Positions 36,334-46,741 of a DNA stretch of 64,000 bases are shown piece by piece (positions within the stretch are counted from its first letter, which is position 1; every line of letters starts with the position of its first letter). Made by a program: the position numbers and the translations under genes. Under the pieces are notes generated by a model. It saw only the letters and a program-made list of their open reading frames with translations. It did not search any database and was not told the DNA's origin. This DNA is from Glycine soja (taxonomy: Eukaryota; Streptophyta; Magnoliopsida; Fabales; Fabaceae), in contig NC_041021.1 in the NCBI RefSeq assembly GCF_004193775.1, positions 18,480,024 to 18,544,023 of the forward strand. Reading direction: 5' to 3'.

Positions 36334-37584
36334 ATGGCCCCGAGGAAGCTTGCCTCAAAGAGGTCCAGGAAGGACAAGGCGGCCGAAGGAACTAGTTCCG
36401 CCCCGGAGTACGACAGTCACCGCTTTAGGAGCGTTGTACACCAGCAGCGCTTCGAAGCCATCAAGGGATGGTCGTTTCTCCGGGAGCGACGCGTCCAGCT
36501 CAGGGACGACGAGTATACTGATTTCCAGGAGGAAATAGGGCGCCGGCGGTGGGCACCACTGGTTACTCCCATGGCCAAGTTTGATCCAGAAATAGTCCTT
36601 GAGTTTTATGCCAATGCTTGGCCAACAGAGGAGGGCGTGCGTGACATGAGATCCTGGGTTAGGGGTCAGTGGATCCCGTTCGATGCCGACGCTATCAGCC
36701 AGCTCCTGGGATATCCGATGGTGTTGGAAGAGGGCCAGGAATGCGAGTATGGCCAGAGAAGGAACCGGTCTGATGGGTTCGATGAGGAGGCCATCGCCCA
36801 GCTGCTATGTATACCGGGGCAGGATTTTGCCCGGACTGCTGCAGGGAGGCGAGTGCGAATCATGCGCACCAACATGACCACCCTGACCCAGATATGGATG
36901 ACGTTGCTCCTCAGCAACATCCTGCCCACCGATCATAATTCCGACCTCCCCATGCCTAAGTGCCAGCTGGTGTACGCCATCCTGGCACGGATGAGCATCC
37001 ATGTGGCTCAGTTGATCGCTGATGCCATCTATATTTTTGCAGGTATGGCGCCCACTAGGCACCCTTTGGACCCAGATAAGTCCAACAGGGCTCTGGGATT
37101 CCCCGCACTGATCACAGGACTCTGCCAGTCGTTCGGAGTCCCCGTTGCACCTACCAAGGTGATTCGGCCACCCATCACCCGGGCTTTTATTGAGAAGTAC
37201 TGTACCCAGAGACAGGCTCAGGGTGATGCTCCACAGGCCGCAGGCGCGCCCCCACCACCTCATCAGGCTGGCCAGGCTGGGGCATTTGACATGGAGCAGT
37301 ATTTACGACATTTGGTTCGCCAGCAGGCGGCCAACCACCGAGCACATGTACGGACCCATGATTGTCTGTACCAGATGAGTCTTAGCATGCAGAGCCAGGG
37401 CTTCGCTCCTTTTTCATGCCCTACTCCAGACCAGTTCAGGGCAGAGGTTGCATGGCCCGGAGATTGGCCCGAGGCCCAAGCAGGAGAGGCACCCCCAGAA
37501 GCTCCCAGCGATGGAGAAGAAGCCCACGAGGATGAGGAGATGGCCGATTTGCTTGACTTCTTGGGAGGGAGTGGAGATACGTGA
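36334..37584 (+). CDS. Element A ORF4: putative plant transposon-type protein downstream of pol, intact
   Basis: An intact ORF of 416 residues in sense orientation after pol. The N-terminus is very basic (Arg-Lys-Leu-Ala-Ser-Lys-Arg-Ser-Arg-Lys-Asp-Lys), like a nuclear localisation signal. Residues ~25-290 resemble the domain often named 'putative plant transposon protein' (likely PF20167; not checked), with Arg-Arg-Trp, Phe-Tyr-Ala-Asn-Ala-Trp, Val-Arg-Gly-Gln-Trp-Ile-Pro-Phe and Leu-Leu-Gly-Tyr-Pro motifs. The C-terminus is acidic (Asp/Glu-rich, ending in a Leu-Leu-Asp-Phe-Leu-Gly-Gly motif). Homologues are in B (59869-62261, broken) and C (45918-46658, decayed). Function unknown; the basic head and acidic tail allow a regulatory role, which is a guess. 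Confidence 0.78.
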   Translation: MAPRKLASKRSRKDKAAEGTSSAPEYDSHRFRSVVHQQRFEAIKGWSFLRERRVQLRDDEYTDFQEEIGRRRWAPLVTPMAKFDPEIVLEFYANAWPTEEGVRDMRSWVRGQWIPFDADAISQLLGYPMVLEEGQECEYGQRRNRSDGFDEEAIAQLLCIPGQDFARTAAGRRVRIMRTNMTTLTQIWMTLLLSNILPTDHNSDLPMPKCQLVYAILARMSIHVAQLIADAIYIFAGMAPTRHPLDPDKSNRALGFPALITGLCQSFGVPVAPTKVIRPPITRAFIEKYCTQRQAQGDAPQAAGAPPPPHQAGQAGAFDMEQYLRHLVRQQAANHRAHVRTHDCLYQMSLSMQSQGFAPFSCPTPDQFRAEVAWPGDWPEAQAGEAPPEAPSDGEEAHEDEEMADLLDFLGGSGDT

Positions 37585-38489
37585 CTGGGAGATCCCCAGA
37601 TTCATGTTTTCTTTCATATTTCTTTTGTCATTTTTATTCTATGTTATTGTTTTGACTTGAGAGACTAACGTTTGTTTTTGTTGTTTCGATTGTCATTTGT
37701 ACAGCGCATACATTTTTGTTTAGATTGTTGCGTCAGTATTTATATATCATTACTAGCGATGATGTTTGAAATTCTGGAACCGTGTAGAGTTCTTCGTTTA
37801 GGAACATCGTCCAAAAGTATATATGTAAAATAAACAAAAAAAATCATGATAAAAATAAAAATAGAAAAGAAAAGAAAATGAAATGGAAAAGAGAACAAAA
37901 GGGAAAGAAGAGGGCAAGTAAAGAAAAAAGAGAGCAAATAAGGAAAAAAGAGGGCAAGTAAAGAAAAAGAGAACAAAAAGAAGAAGGCAAGTAAGGAAAA
38001 AGGTGGAAAAAGAGAAAATAAGTTGTCTAGCTAAAAACCGACATGCTTTTGAAAAGAGATGACTTCCAACTTTTCTTTGAAAAAAATTCACTGATCATAA
38101 CTAGTTTTTGAAAAAAATGTGTATACACCTGAAGGGTGAATGCTGTGAAGATTTTCCCAGACGCCCGAAATGGACTCGGAGGAATGCACAAATTGATAAA
38201 AGAACATATTTTGGAAACATTGGGTTGATTTAAAATAGAGGAAATGAATCCTGAGCCCTAGCATCACATGATCATAAAAATTTGACACTTGAGCGTCCAC
38301 ATAGGTGCATGCATGACCAGTTTTGCATAAAGTTTCCAAATCATCATTTTTTCATTTGTGTCATGGAAATAATGTGGGGCATCCCTTTTTATCCTTGAAC
38401 CAAACCAAACCCTGACATGTATCATGTCTAGCCATTCTACAAGCCTTGAGCCAAAATCCGGACTCACCATAAACCTTACCCTCGGAAGC

Positions 38490-38715
38490 AAAAAAAGAAG
38501 GAAAGGAAATTTCCAATCAAAGAGAAAGCAAAAAAGGAAGGAAAGGAAATTTCCAATCAAAGAGAAAGCAAAAAAGGAAGGAAAGGAAATTCCCAATCAA
38601 AGAATGGGAGAAAGCAAAAGGGAAAGAAAGGAAATTCCCAATCAAAGAGTGGGAGAAAGCAAAAAGAAAAGAAAGAAAATTCCCAACCAAAGAATGGGAA
38701 AAAGTAAAAAAGAAA
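38490..38715 (+). repeat. Purine-rich tandem array in element A 3' UTR
   Basis: About five units of 41-50 bp built around GGAAATTTCCAATCAAAGAG and variants. Related purine-rich sequence is at 44540-44710 (C, reverse) and 63025-63130 (B). Confidence 0.75.
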
Positions 38716-39486
38716 AGAAGAAAGCAGAGAGGTCTTTGGACCGGACAATATTTGAACAATACAGAATTGACACCAAATGAACAAAAAAGGAAGGAAAGGA
38801 AACCACGACCTAAAGTGGTCTTCTCCCTTTAATTACCAACCAAAATCCCGTGCGCTAGCGACCCTTTTTTTTCTCGCCCCGCACTAAACAAAAAAACAGA
38901 AAAAGAAAAAGCCAGGAAAATCAAAAGCCAAAAACACACAAAAGCCGAAAGAAGAAACCACCAAAAGAACCCATTCCCAAGGGAAGCCCTATTGATCCAT
39001 GATCACGCATGTAATTTTTGATTTGATAGGAAATAATTTGCAAAGTCAAGTCATGACATATCTATGGTTCGGAATTAGGATAAAACACTTACCTGTGCGA
39101 GATTGATACACTTTGAGTGGATTTCTTCTATTTTTGTTGAACCCAATGTTTCCTCTAAATGGTCATTTAGAAACGAAATGCTAACATCCAAAATCTCATT
39201 TATGGTTATGGGAGATTTCATCAGCAGACTCTCCTTCCCCGGTAGGCGCATTGTTTTTCACTCAAAAAAGCATATGCTGCTCTAAATCAGTTGGAATATT
39301 TGTCTCTTTGCTAAAGCATGTTTGCATTTTAGTGGAGAAAACACCGAGACTTTTTCAAGTCTCACAAGTTATCCAGAACTACGTAGGTCTGAGTTCCTCA
39401 TTGGAGGATACGTAGGAGCAAGAGCTTTGCTTTTGTCGGCCGCCCCATAATCTTTGTCATACTGACCCTGAGGTCATGTGACGTGC

Positions 39487-39795
39487 ACCCTTGTATCATC
39501 CAGAGGCGGCGGGCCCGATGATACGCGGAGATACCTTACGGTTATTCGCACCCTTTTGTCATCCAGAGGCGGCGGGCCCGATGACAAGCAGAGACCAAGT
39601 TTGGTCATTCTGCACCCTTGTATCATCCAGAGGCGGCGGGCCGGATGATACGCGGAGATACCTTACGGTTATTCGCACCCTTTTGTCATCCAGAGGCGGC
39701 GGGCCCGATGACAAGCAGAGACCAAGTTTGGTCATTCTGCACCCTTGTATCATCCAGAGGCGGCGGGCCCGATGATACGCGGAAATACCCGAGTG
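39487..39795 (+). repeat. 127 bp tandem array in element A 3' UTR
   Basis: About 2.4 copies of a 127 bp unit, each made of two related halves containing CATCCAGAGGCGGCGGGC. The corresponding place in C holds a different 101 bp array. Confidence 0.85.
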
Positions 39796-39915
39796 GTTAT
39801 CCGTATAAACATTCTTTTGCCATCTGTAAGACAGAACGCTTGATAGCATGCAGAGACTGACATAGTCTTCTGCACCTTTTGTTCCTCCGAGAACAACAAG
39901 TCATTTACATGCGGA

Positions 39916-40229
39916 AATTTCATGGTCGCCCACGACTCTCGTCAACCGAGAGGAGCGAAATTAGTGTCATACACTGATTTTTGGGGACCTTTGCTTGATG
40001 ACATGCGACCATTCTTTGGTCCTTGTGAGATGCTTGGCATCCATCATTAGGCAATTTGTGAAATTCTGGGAACGACAAGTCATGGTCACCCGCGACTTTC
40101 GTCAACCGAGAGGAGCGAAATTAGTGTCATACACTGATTTTCGGGGACCTTTGCTTGATGACATGCGACCATTCTTTGGTCCTTGTGAGGTGCTTGGCAC
40201 CCATCATTAGGCAATTTGTGAAATTTTGG
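39916..40229 (+). repeat. Two LTR-edge-like repeats in element A 3' UTR
   Basis: Two ~160 bp units. Each holds about 100 bp resembling the first 100 bp of the LTR (TGTCATACACTGATTTT... to ...CAATTTGTGAAATT), joined to a GACTCTCGTCAACCGAGAGG segment. Element C is inserted at the end of the second unit. Confidence 0.85.
40225..40229 (+). repeat. Target-site duplication TTTGG of element C, left copy
   Basis: Repeated at 56764-56768 directly after C's other LTR. Element A's repeat unit continues correctly across the joined flanks. Confidence 0.93.
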
Positions 40230-42172
40230 TGTCGCAACCTACCCTTCGGCGGGAGGGCGACGCGAGACTCGCGGGATGCGTGTTCCACGAAAGGAATACG
40301 CGCGGAGTCGCCACCAACGTTTATTTGAGGAAAACGTCGGAAAAACCGGAAAAGACGCGATCTACGAACTTTTAAGTTGAAAGGTTCGGGAGTTGTATTT
40401 ACGCACGGGGAAGGTATTAGCACCCCACACGCCCGTCCCAAGGGACGGCAGCCTTTAATCGAATGTGCAAACATGACTTTGATTTTTTGTTCCCTTTTAT
40501 GTTCTTATATCCTTTATACCCTTTTTATATTTTTTCCTTTTTTGTGGTCGACAAGGGTGTTTCCCTTTGCTCCTACGTATTCCTCAATTTGGGATGAGAA
40601 AATCAGACCTACGTAGTTCTTTCGGAACAAAGTGTTTGGTTAAGTTGTTTTTGTCTTTTTTGCAAAATATGTTTTTATTGAACAAAAGGTCATTTAAGGT
40701 GTTGAACCATTAAACGGTCTTTTGATTTTGAAAGGGGAGAAACGTTAAGGCGTTGGACCATTAACGATTTCTTGTTTTTGAAAGGAGAGAAACGTTAAGG
40801 CATTGGACCATTAACGATCTCTTGGGGTGGTCGACAAAAGCGGGGCTTTTGCTCCTACGTATCCTCAATGAGGAACTCAGACCTACGTAGTTCTTTCTTA
40901 TCAAGTGATTCTTTTTTGCTCAAGTGGTGATCATTTTAAGGCGTTGGACCTTAAAAATGATCCATTTTACTTAGTGAGAAAATGAAATGACGAACTTCAA
41001 AAGCCTATTTTTGTGGACGAGCTTGACTAGGCGAGTTGATTTTAGCCTTAGTTTCACTTTAGTTATTAATCAATTCGATTAAGAATGAGAAATCCCAAAG
41101 AGAAAACGTCCGATTGATTTTCCGCTTTATTCTACTAAAAGATGTCTTTTTGATTATTATATTATTTTTTACCTCTTTTTGATTTCCAACGTGGTTACGG
41201 CACGACCGAACGGTCGGAATTTATTTTAACCAAAGTTAATGGATAATACAATTCAAATGTTCGGTGGAAATTTATTTTATTTTTAAGTTAAGCGAGAAAT
41301 GACTTAAGTAAAATGGCTTAAGCACGTCAACAGGGGATATAAAAAGTAAACAAAACGAGAATCAAAATGCACGAAACACAATGTGGACCACTACGGGTAC
41401 ATAGAATGAATCGAAAAGCTTGGTTCGAGGTACTTACCCGTTGAAGATCGAAGAACGATGAAGAACGAATGAAGAACGTCGAAGAACGGTTCAAACCTTT
41501 GCGAGATTCCTCACGGAAAACGTTACGGAAACGTTTCGGAAGCGCCTCGGCTTAGATTTTCTTCACGGAAACAATTTTTCCAAGCAAATTCCAAAGAGAC
41601 AGAAGTGCCTAAAGGGCTGGGATCCTTTTCTTCTTCATTTTCTCCCCTATTTATAGCAAAATAGGGGAGATGCTTGCCGCCCAGCTCGCCCAGGCGAGCT
41701 CAGCTCGCCCAGGCGAGCAGGGTTGCTTCCTCCAGAAGCAACCGCCTTCTGGAGGAATCTTCTGGAGGGCCCAAATGGGCCTGGTTGCTATTTGCACCCC
41801 CATTTTTACCAAGTTCACCCCCTCTGCTGTTTTTTTGGTGATTCTTTTTTCGTAAAGTTACGGAAACTTACGAATTTCGTAACGATACTTGTTTTCTTTC
41901 CGTAATTGTTACGGAACCTTGCGGATTACATAATCATCCCCTTTTTGACTTACGGAATGTTACGGAACCTCACTTAATTATGCAACGACGCTTCCTTTCG
42001 ATTTCCGGTGCGTCACGGAAACTTACGGATTGTGCATCAATATTTTTTGGTTTTCCGGCATGTCCTGAAATTTCACAAATTGCCTAATGATGGGTGCCAA
42101 GCACCTCACGAGGACCAAAGAATGGTCGCACGTCATCGAGCAAAGGTTCCCGGACGAAATTAGGGTATGACA
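40230..42172 (-). repeat. Element C 3' LTR (1943 bp)
   Basis: Reverse complement of TGTCATACCC...TTGCGACA. It is about 290 bp longer than A's LTR, because a block with an extra ACGTAG motif copy is present (about 40620-40905). It matches 54821-56763 at a constant offset of 14591. Confidence 0.95.
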
Positions 42173-42176
42173 GTTG

Positions 42177-42185
42177 CCCCTCTTT
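42177..42185 (-). other. Polypurine tract of element C
   Basis: On the minus strand AAAGAGGGG followed by CAAC abuts the 3' LTR start. The same PPT is at 56887-56895 in A. Confidence 0.75.
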
Positions 42186-42640
42186 ACTTGTCTTTTATTG
42201 GAGATAAAAGAAAAGTAAAGATAAGACACTAATTTCGCTCCTCTCGACTTGGCGAGAGTCGCGGGTGACCATAAAAATCTCCACATGCCAATGACTTGTT
42301 GTCCCTCAAAATTTCACAAATTGCCTAATGACGGGCGCCAAGCCCCTCACAAGGACCAAAGAATGGTCGCATGTCATCAAGCAAAGGTACCCGAAAATCA
42401 GTGTATGACACTAATTTCGCTCCTCTCGGTTGACGAGAGTCGCGGGTGACCGTGACTTGTCGTTCCTAGGATTTCACAAATTGCTTGATGATGGATGCCA
42501 AGCACCTCACAAGGACCAAAGAATGGTCGCATGTCATCAAGCAAAGGTCCCCGAAAATCAGTGTATGACACTAATTTCGCTCTCTCGGCTGACGAGAGTC
42601 GCGGGTGACCATGAAATTTCCACATGTAAATGACTTTGTT
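42186..42640 (-). repeat. LTR-edge-like repeats in element C 3' UTR
   Basis: Two units resembling the first 100 bp of the LTR plus a linker, as in A 39916-40229, followed by the ~130 bp PPT-bearing spacer. Confidence 0.82.
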
Positions 42641-42724
42641 GTCCCCGGAGGAACAAAAGGTGCAGAAGACTGTGTCAGCCTCTGCATGCTATCAAGCGTT
42701 CTGTCTTACAGATAGCAAAAGAAT

Positions 42725-43765
42725 GGGTGCGAATAACCATAAGGTATCTCCGCGTATCTTGGGTGCAGAATGACCAAACTTGGTCTCTGCTTGCCATCGG
42801 ACACAACTGTGTCTGCCTAGCAAAGGGGTGCAGATAACCGTAAGGTATCTCCGCGTATCTTGGGTGCAGAATGACCAAACTTGGTCTCTGCTTGCCATCG
42901 GACACAACTGTGTCTGCCTAGCAAAGGGGTGCAGATAACCGTAAGGTATCTCCGCGTATCTTGGGCGCAGAATGACCAAACTTGGTCTCTGCTTGCCATC
43001 GGACACAACTGTGTCTGCCTAGCAAAGGGGTGCAGATAACCGTAAGGTATCTCCGCGTATCTTGGGTGCAGAATGACCAAACTTGGTCTCTGCTTGCCAT
43101 CGGACACAACTGTGTCTAAATAGCAAAGGGGTGCAGATAACCGTAAGGTATCTCCGCGTATCTTGGGTGCAGAATGACCAAACTTGGTCTCTGCTTGCCA
43201 TCGGACACAACTGTGTCTGCCTAGCAAAGGGGTGCAGATAACCGTAAGGTATCTCCGCGTATCTTGGGTGCAGAATGACCAAACTTGGTCTCTGCTTGCC
43301 ATCGGACACAACTGTGTCTGCCTAGCAAAGGGGTGCAGATAACCGTAAGGTATCTCCGCGTATCTTGGGTGCAGAATGACCAAACTTGGTCTCTGCTTGC
43401 CATCGGACACAACTGTGTCTAAATAGCAAAGGGGTGCGGATAACCGTAAGGTATCTCCGCGTATCTTGGGTGCAGAATGACCAAACTTGGTCTCTGCTTG
43501 CCATCGGACACAACTGTGTCTGCCTAGCAAAGGGGTGCAGATAACCGTAAGGTATCTCCGCGTATCTTGGGTGCAGAATGACCAAACTTGGTCTCTGCTT
43601 GCCATCGGACACAACTGTGTCTAAATAGCAAAGGGGTGCGGATAACCGTAAGGTATCTCCGCGTATCTTGGGTGCAGAATGACCAAACTTGGTCTCTGCT
43701 TGCCATCGGACACAACTGTGTCTGCCTAGCAAAGGGGTGCAGATAACCGTAAGGTATCTCCGCGG
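42725..43765 (-). repeat. 101 bp tandem array (about 10 copies) in element C 3' UTR
   Basis: The unit includes GGTATCTCCGCGTATCTTGG and GCCATCGGACACAACTGTGT. Copies are spaced exactly 101 bp and nearly identical; variants GTCTGCCTAGC and GTCTAAATAGC alternate irregularly. Long ORFs on the minus strand here (for example 42817-43614) are repeat read-through, since a 101 bp period cycles the frame. Confidence 0.93.
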
Positions 43766-45215
43766 GCTACCAGCTCTTGAGTCATGGCAACAAAAGGCGG
43801 TGTGGTCGACAAAAGCGAGGCTCTTGCTCCTACGTATCCTCCAATGAGGAACTCAGACCTACGTAGTTCTGGATAACTTGTGAGACTTGAAAAAGTCTCG
43901 GTGTTTTCTCCACTAAAAATGCAAACATGCTTTAGCAAAGAGACAAATATTCCAACTGATTTAGAGAAGCATATGCTTTTTTGAGTGAAAAACAATGCGT
44001 CTACCGGGGAAGGAGAGTCTGCTGATGAAATCTCCCATAACCATAAATGAGATCTTGGATGTTAGCATTTCGTTTCTAAATGATCATTTAGAGGAAACAC
44101 TGGGTCCGACAAAAATAGAAGAAATCCACTCAAAGTGTATCAATCTCGCACAGGTAAGTGTTTCATCCTAATTCCGAACCGTAGATATGTCATGACTTGA
44201 CTTTGCAAATTATTTCCTATCAAATCAAAAATTACACGCGTGATCATGGATCAATAGGGCTTCCCTTGGGAATGGGTTCTTTTGGTGGTTTCTTCTTTCG
44301 GCTTTTGTGTGTTTTTGGCTTTTGATTTTCCTGGCTTTTTCTTTTTCTGTTTTTTTTTTTTTTTTTTGTTTAGTGCGGGGCGAGAAAAAAGGGTCGCTAG
44401 CGCACGGGATTTTGGTTGGTAATTAAAGGGAGAAGACCATTTTAGGTCGTGGTTTCCTTTCCTTCCTTTTTTGTTCATTTGGTGACAATTCTGTATTGTT
44501 CAGATATTGTCCGGTCCAAAGACCTTTCTGCACATCTCTTCTAGTTTCTTTGATCAAGAACTTTCTTTCCTTCCTTTTTTTTTTTTTTTTTTACTTTCTC
44601 CCATTCTTTGGTTGGGAATTTTCTTTCTTTTCTTTTTGCTTTCTCCCACTCTTTGATTGGGAATTTCCTTTCTTTTCTTTTTGCTTTCTCTTTGATTGGA
44701 AATTTTCCTTCTCTTTTTTGCTTCCGAGGGTAAGGATTGGCATTCTCACCCTGGGTCAAGGTTTATGGTGAGTCAGGATTTTGGCTCAAAGCTTGTAGAA
44801 TGGCTAGACATGATACATGTCAGGGTTTGGTTTGGTTCAAGGATAAAAGGGATGCCCCGCATTATTTCCATGACACAAATGCAAAAATGATGATTTGGAA
44901 ACTTTATGCAAAACTGGTCATGCATGCACCTATGCGGACACTCAAGTGTCAAATTTTTATGGTTATGTGATGCTAGGTCTCAGGATTTATTTCCACTATT
45001 TTAATCAACCCAATGTTTCCAAAATATGTTCTTTTATCAATTTGTGCATTCATCCGAGTCCATTTCGGGCGTCTGGGAAAATCTTCACAGCATTCACCCT
45101 TCAGGTGTAGACACATTTTCCAAAAATTGGTTATGATCAATGAATTTTTTTAAAGAAAAGTTGGAAATCGTCTCTTTTCAAAAGCATGTTGGTTTTTCAG
45201 CTTGACAACTTATTT
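43766..45215 (-). other. Element C 3' UTR, A-like part
   Basis: Colinear with A 38050-39480 in reverse: ACGTAG motif (43803-43872), Lys/Phe-biased purine tract (44540-44710) and poly-T runs (44350-44368, 44577-44592, 45236-45253 region). No gene is supported. Confidence 0.7.
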
Positions 45216-45289
45216 TTTTCTTTTTTCTACCTTCTTTTTTTTTTTTTTTTTTTTATCATTATCATTTGTTTATTTCTTTTTCTTGTTTC

Positions 45290-45610
45290 TAAACATGTGC
45301 ATATTTCTGTGAGGTATTTTTGCTATATACATGCATATCCAAGGTATCTTGCCACCTAAACATACATATATATGTTTTGCGAGGTATTTTTTGTTTACAT
45401 ACACGCACATCTAAGGTATATCTCTACCTAAACGTACATATATGTATTTTGTGAAGTATTTTTTTGTTTACATACATGCATATCTAAGGTATCTTTCTAC
45501 CTAAACATACATATATATATTTTGTGAAGTGTTTTTTGTTTACATACATGCATATCTAAGGTATCTTTCTACCTAAACATACATATATATATTTTGTGAG
45601 GTATGACTAC
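45290..45610 (-). repeat. ~71 bp tandem repeats in element C
   Basis: About four copies with period 68-74 bp, each containing GGTATCTTTCTACCTAAACA and a TA-rich stretch. Similar AGGTA...TACCT words occur in A's candidate intron (about 35670). Confidence 0.8.
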
Positions 45611-45917
45611 CTTTCGAGCTTGCGCTTGTTTTATTTAAATCCCCAGGATCATGAGCAACTAGGTGCGTCCTACTATAAAAAGTGATCAAATAACAAGCAT
45701 AGATTCAAAAGGTACTAGGTTGCCTCCTAGTAGCGCTTCTTTAACGTCTTTAGCTGGACGCCTTATGACTTGTCAGCCACTGACCTAGTACTTTGCTTAC
45801 CTTTGGCTTTGGACTTGGTCGCCTATTGCTCGACCATGTGTCGTAGGCAACGCTCTAACCTTTTTATGGATGAGCTGAGGTGAACTTTAGAGGTGGTAGC
45901 GGTGTGTCTATTGCCTG

Positions 45918-46658
45918 CTACCGGCCATCCCAATGCTGCTGTGGTGTTTCGCCTTGCGCCTGCCTGGGGGCGCAGTACTTCTTGATGAAAGCTCGATCAG
46001 TAGGGGGCCTGATGCCCTTGCTGGAGGTGACAGGTACTCCGTAGAACTGACAGAGACCCGTAATTAGAGCTTGACAACTCCAAGACCCTGTTGGACTTCT
46101 TCGGGTCCACTGGGTGTCTTGCAGGCGCGATCCCTGCAAACAATAGATGAAATCAGAAATCAGTTGAGTGATGTGCATACTTACCTATGATGACATAACC
46201 TTGCCGGGGGGTACGGGCACCCTGTAGGACTGATAGAGGCCCGTAACCAGAGCTGGAAACCCCAGGGCCCTGTTGGACTTTTCCGGGTCCACTGGGTGTC
46301 TTGTGGGTGCGATCCCTGCAAACAATAGATGAAATCAGAAATCAGTTGAACTATATGCATACTTACCCATATCGGGACGACACAGACCAACTGATACTTT
46401 TGCAGGGGGAGATTGGCGTTGCGGTCGCTGGGCAGAATGTTGCTAAGTAGCAATGTCCTCTATATCTGTGTAAGAGTGGTCATGTTGGTGCGCATGATCC
46501 GCACTCGTCTCTTTACAGCGGCACGGGTGAAATCTTGCCCCGGTATGCATAGTAGCTGTGTAATAGCCTTCCTCTCTGGTTGTGCTCGCACAGTTGGCCC
46601 TCCTCCAATATCAGGGGGTGGCCCGGGAACCGTTAAAAGGAAACTACTGGCCCCTTAA
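45918..46658 (-). pseudogene. Element C ORF4 remnant, with internal duplication
   Basis: Fragments in different minus-strand frames match the C-terminal half of A's ORF4 (Met-Leu-Leu-Ser-Asn-Ile-Leu-Pro; His-Ile-Val-Gln-Leu-Ile; Asp-Arg-Ala-Phe-Ile-Lys-Lys-Tyr-Cys), but with clear divergence. A ~190 bp segment is duplicated in tandem (about 45990-46190 and 46190-46385). Each copy contains GTAAGTATGCA and TTGTTTGCAG, which look like splice sites about 50 bp apart. No open frame spans the domain, so it is not functional. Confidence 0.72.
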
Positions 46659-46741
46659 CCAGAAGTGCAAGTCTCGGTTAAGCATTTAAGGGCAGAGGAC
46701 CTTAAATTCTTTTAAGGTGTGGATGTCGAGCACACTGAAAA

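Larger units (their letters stand above)
37585..40229 (+). other. Element A 3' UTR, first part (up to element C)
   Basis: Colinear with B 62262-64000 and with C 45215-42173 (minus). It contains a purine tract (about 37840-38020), a short tandem array (38490-38715), the ACGTAG inverted motif (39377-39450), a 127 bp tandem array (39487-39795) and LTR-edge-like repeats (39916-40229). No gene is supported; ORFs here follow repeat periods. Confidence 0.75.

Noticed and set aside
37740..38784. Phe/Ser- and Lys/Glu-rich ORFs in the 3' UTR of A
   Set aside because: They come from purine/pyrimidine-biased tracts and short tandem repeats on both strands, without conserved starts in B or C.
42817..43614. 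265-codon minus-strand ORF and several related ORFs
   Set aside because: They lie in the 101 bp tandem array and repeat with its period; near-identical copies without stops give long frames by chance.
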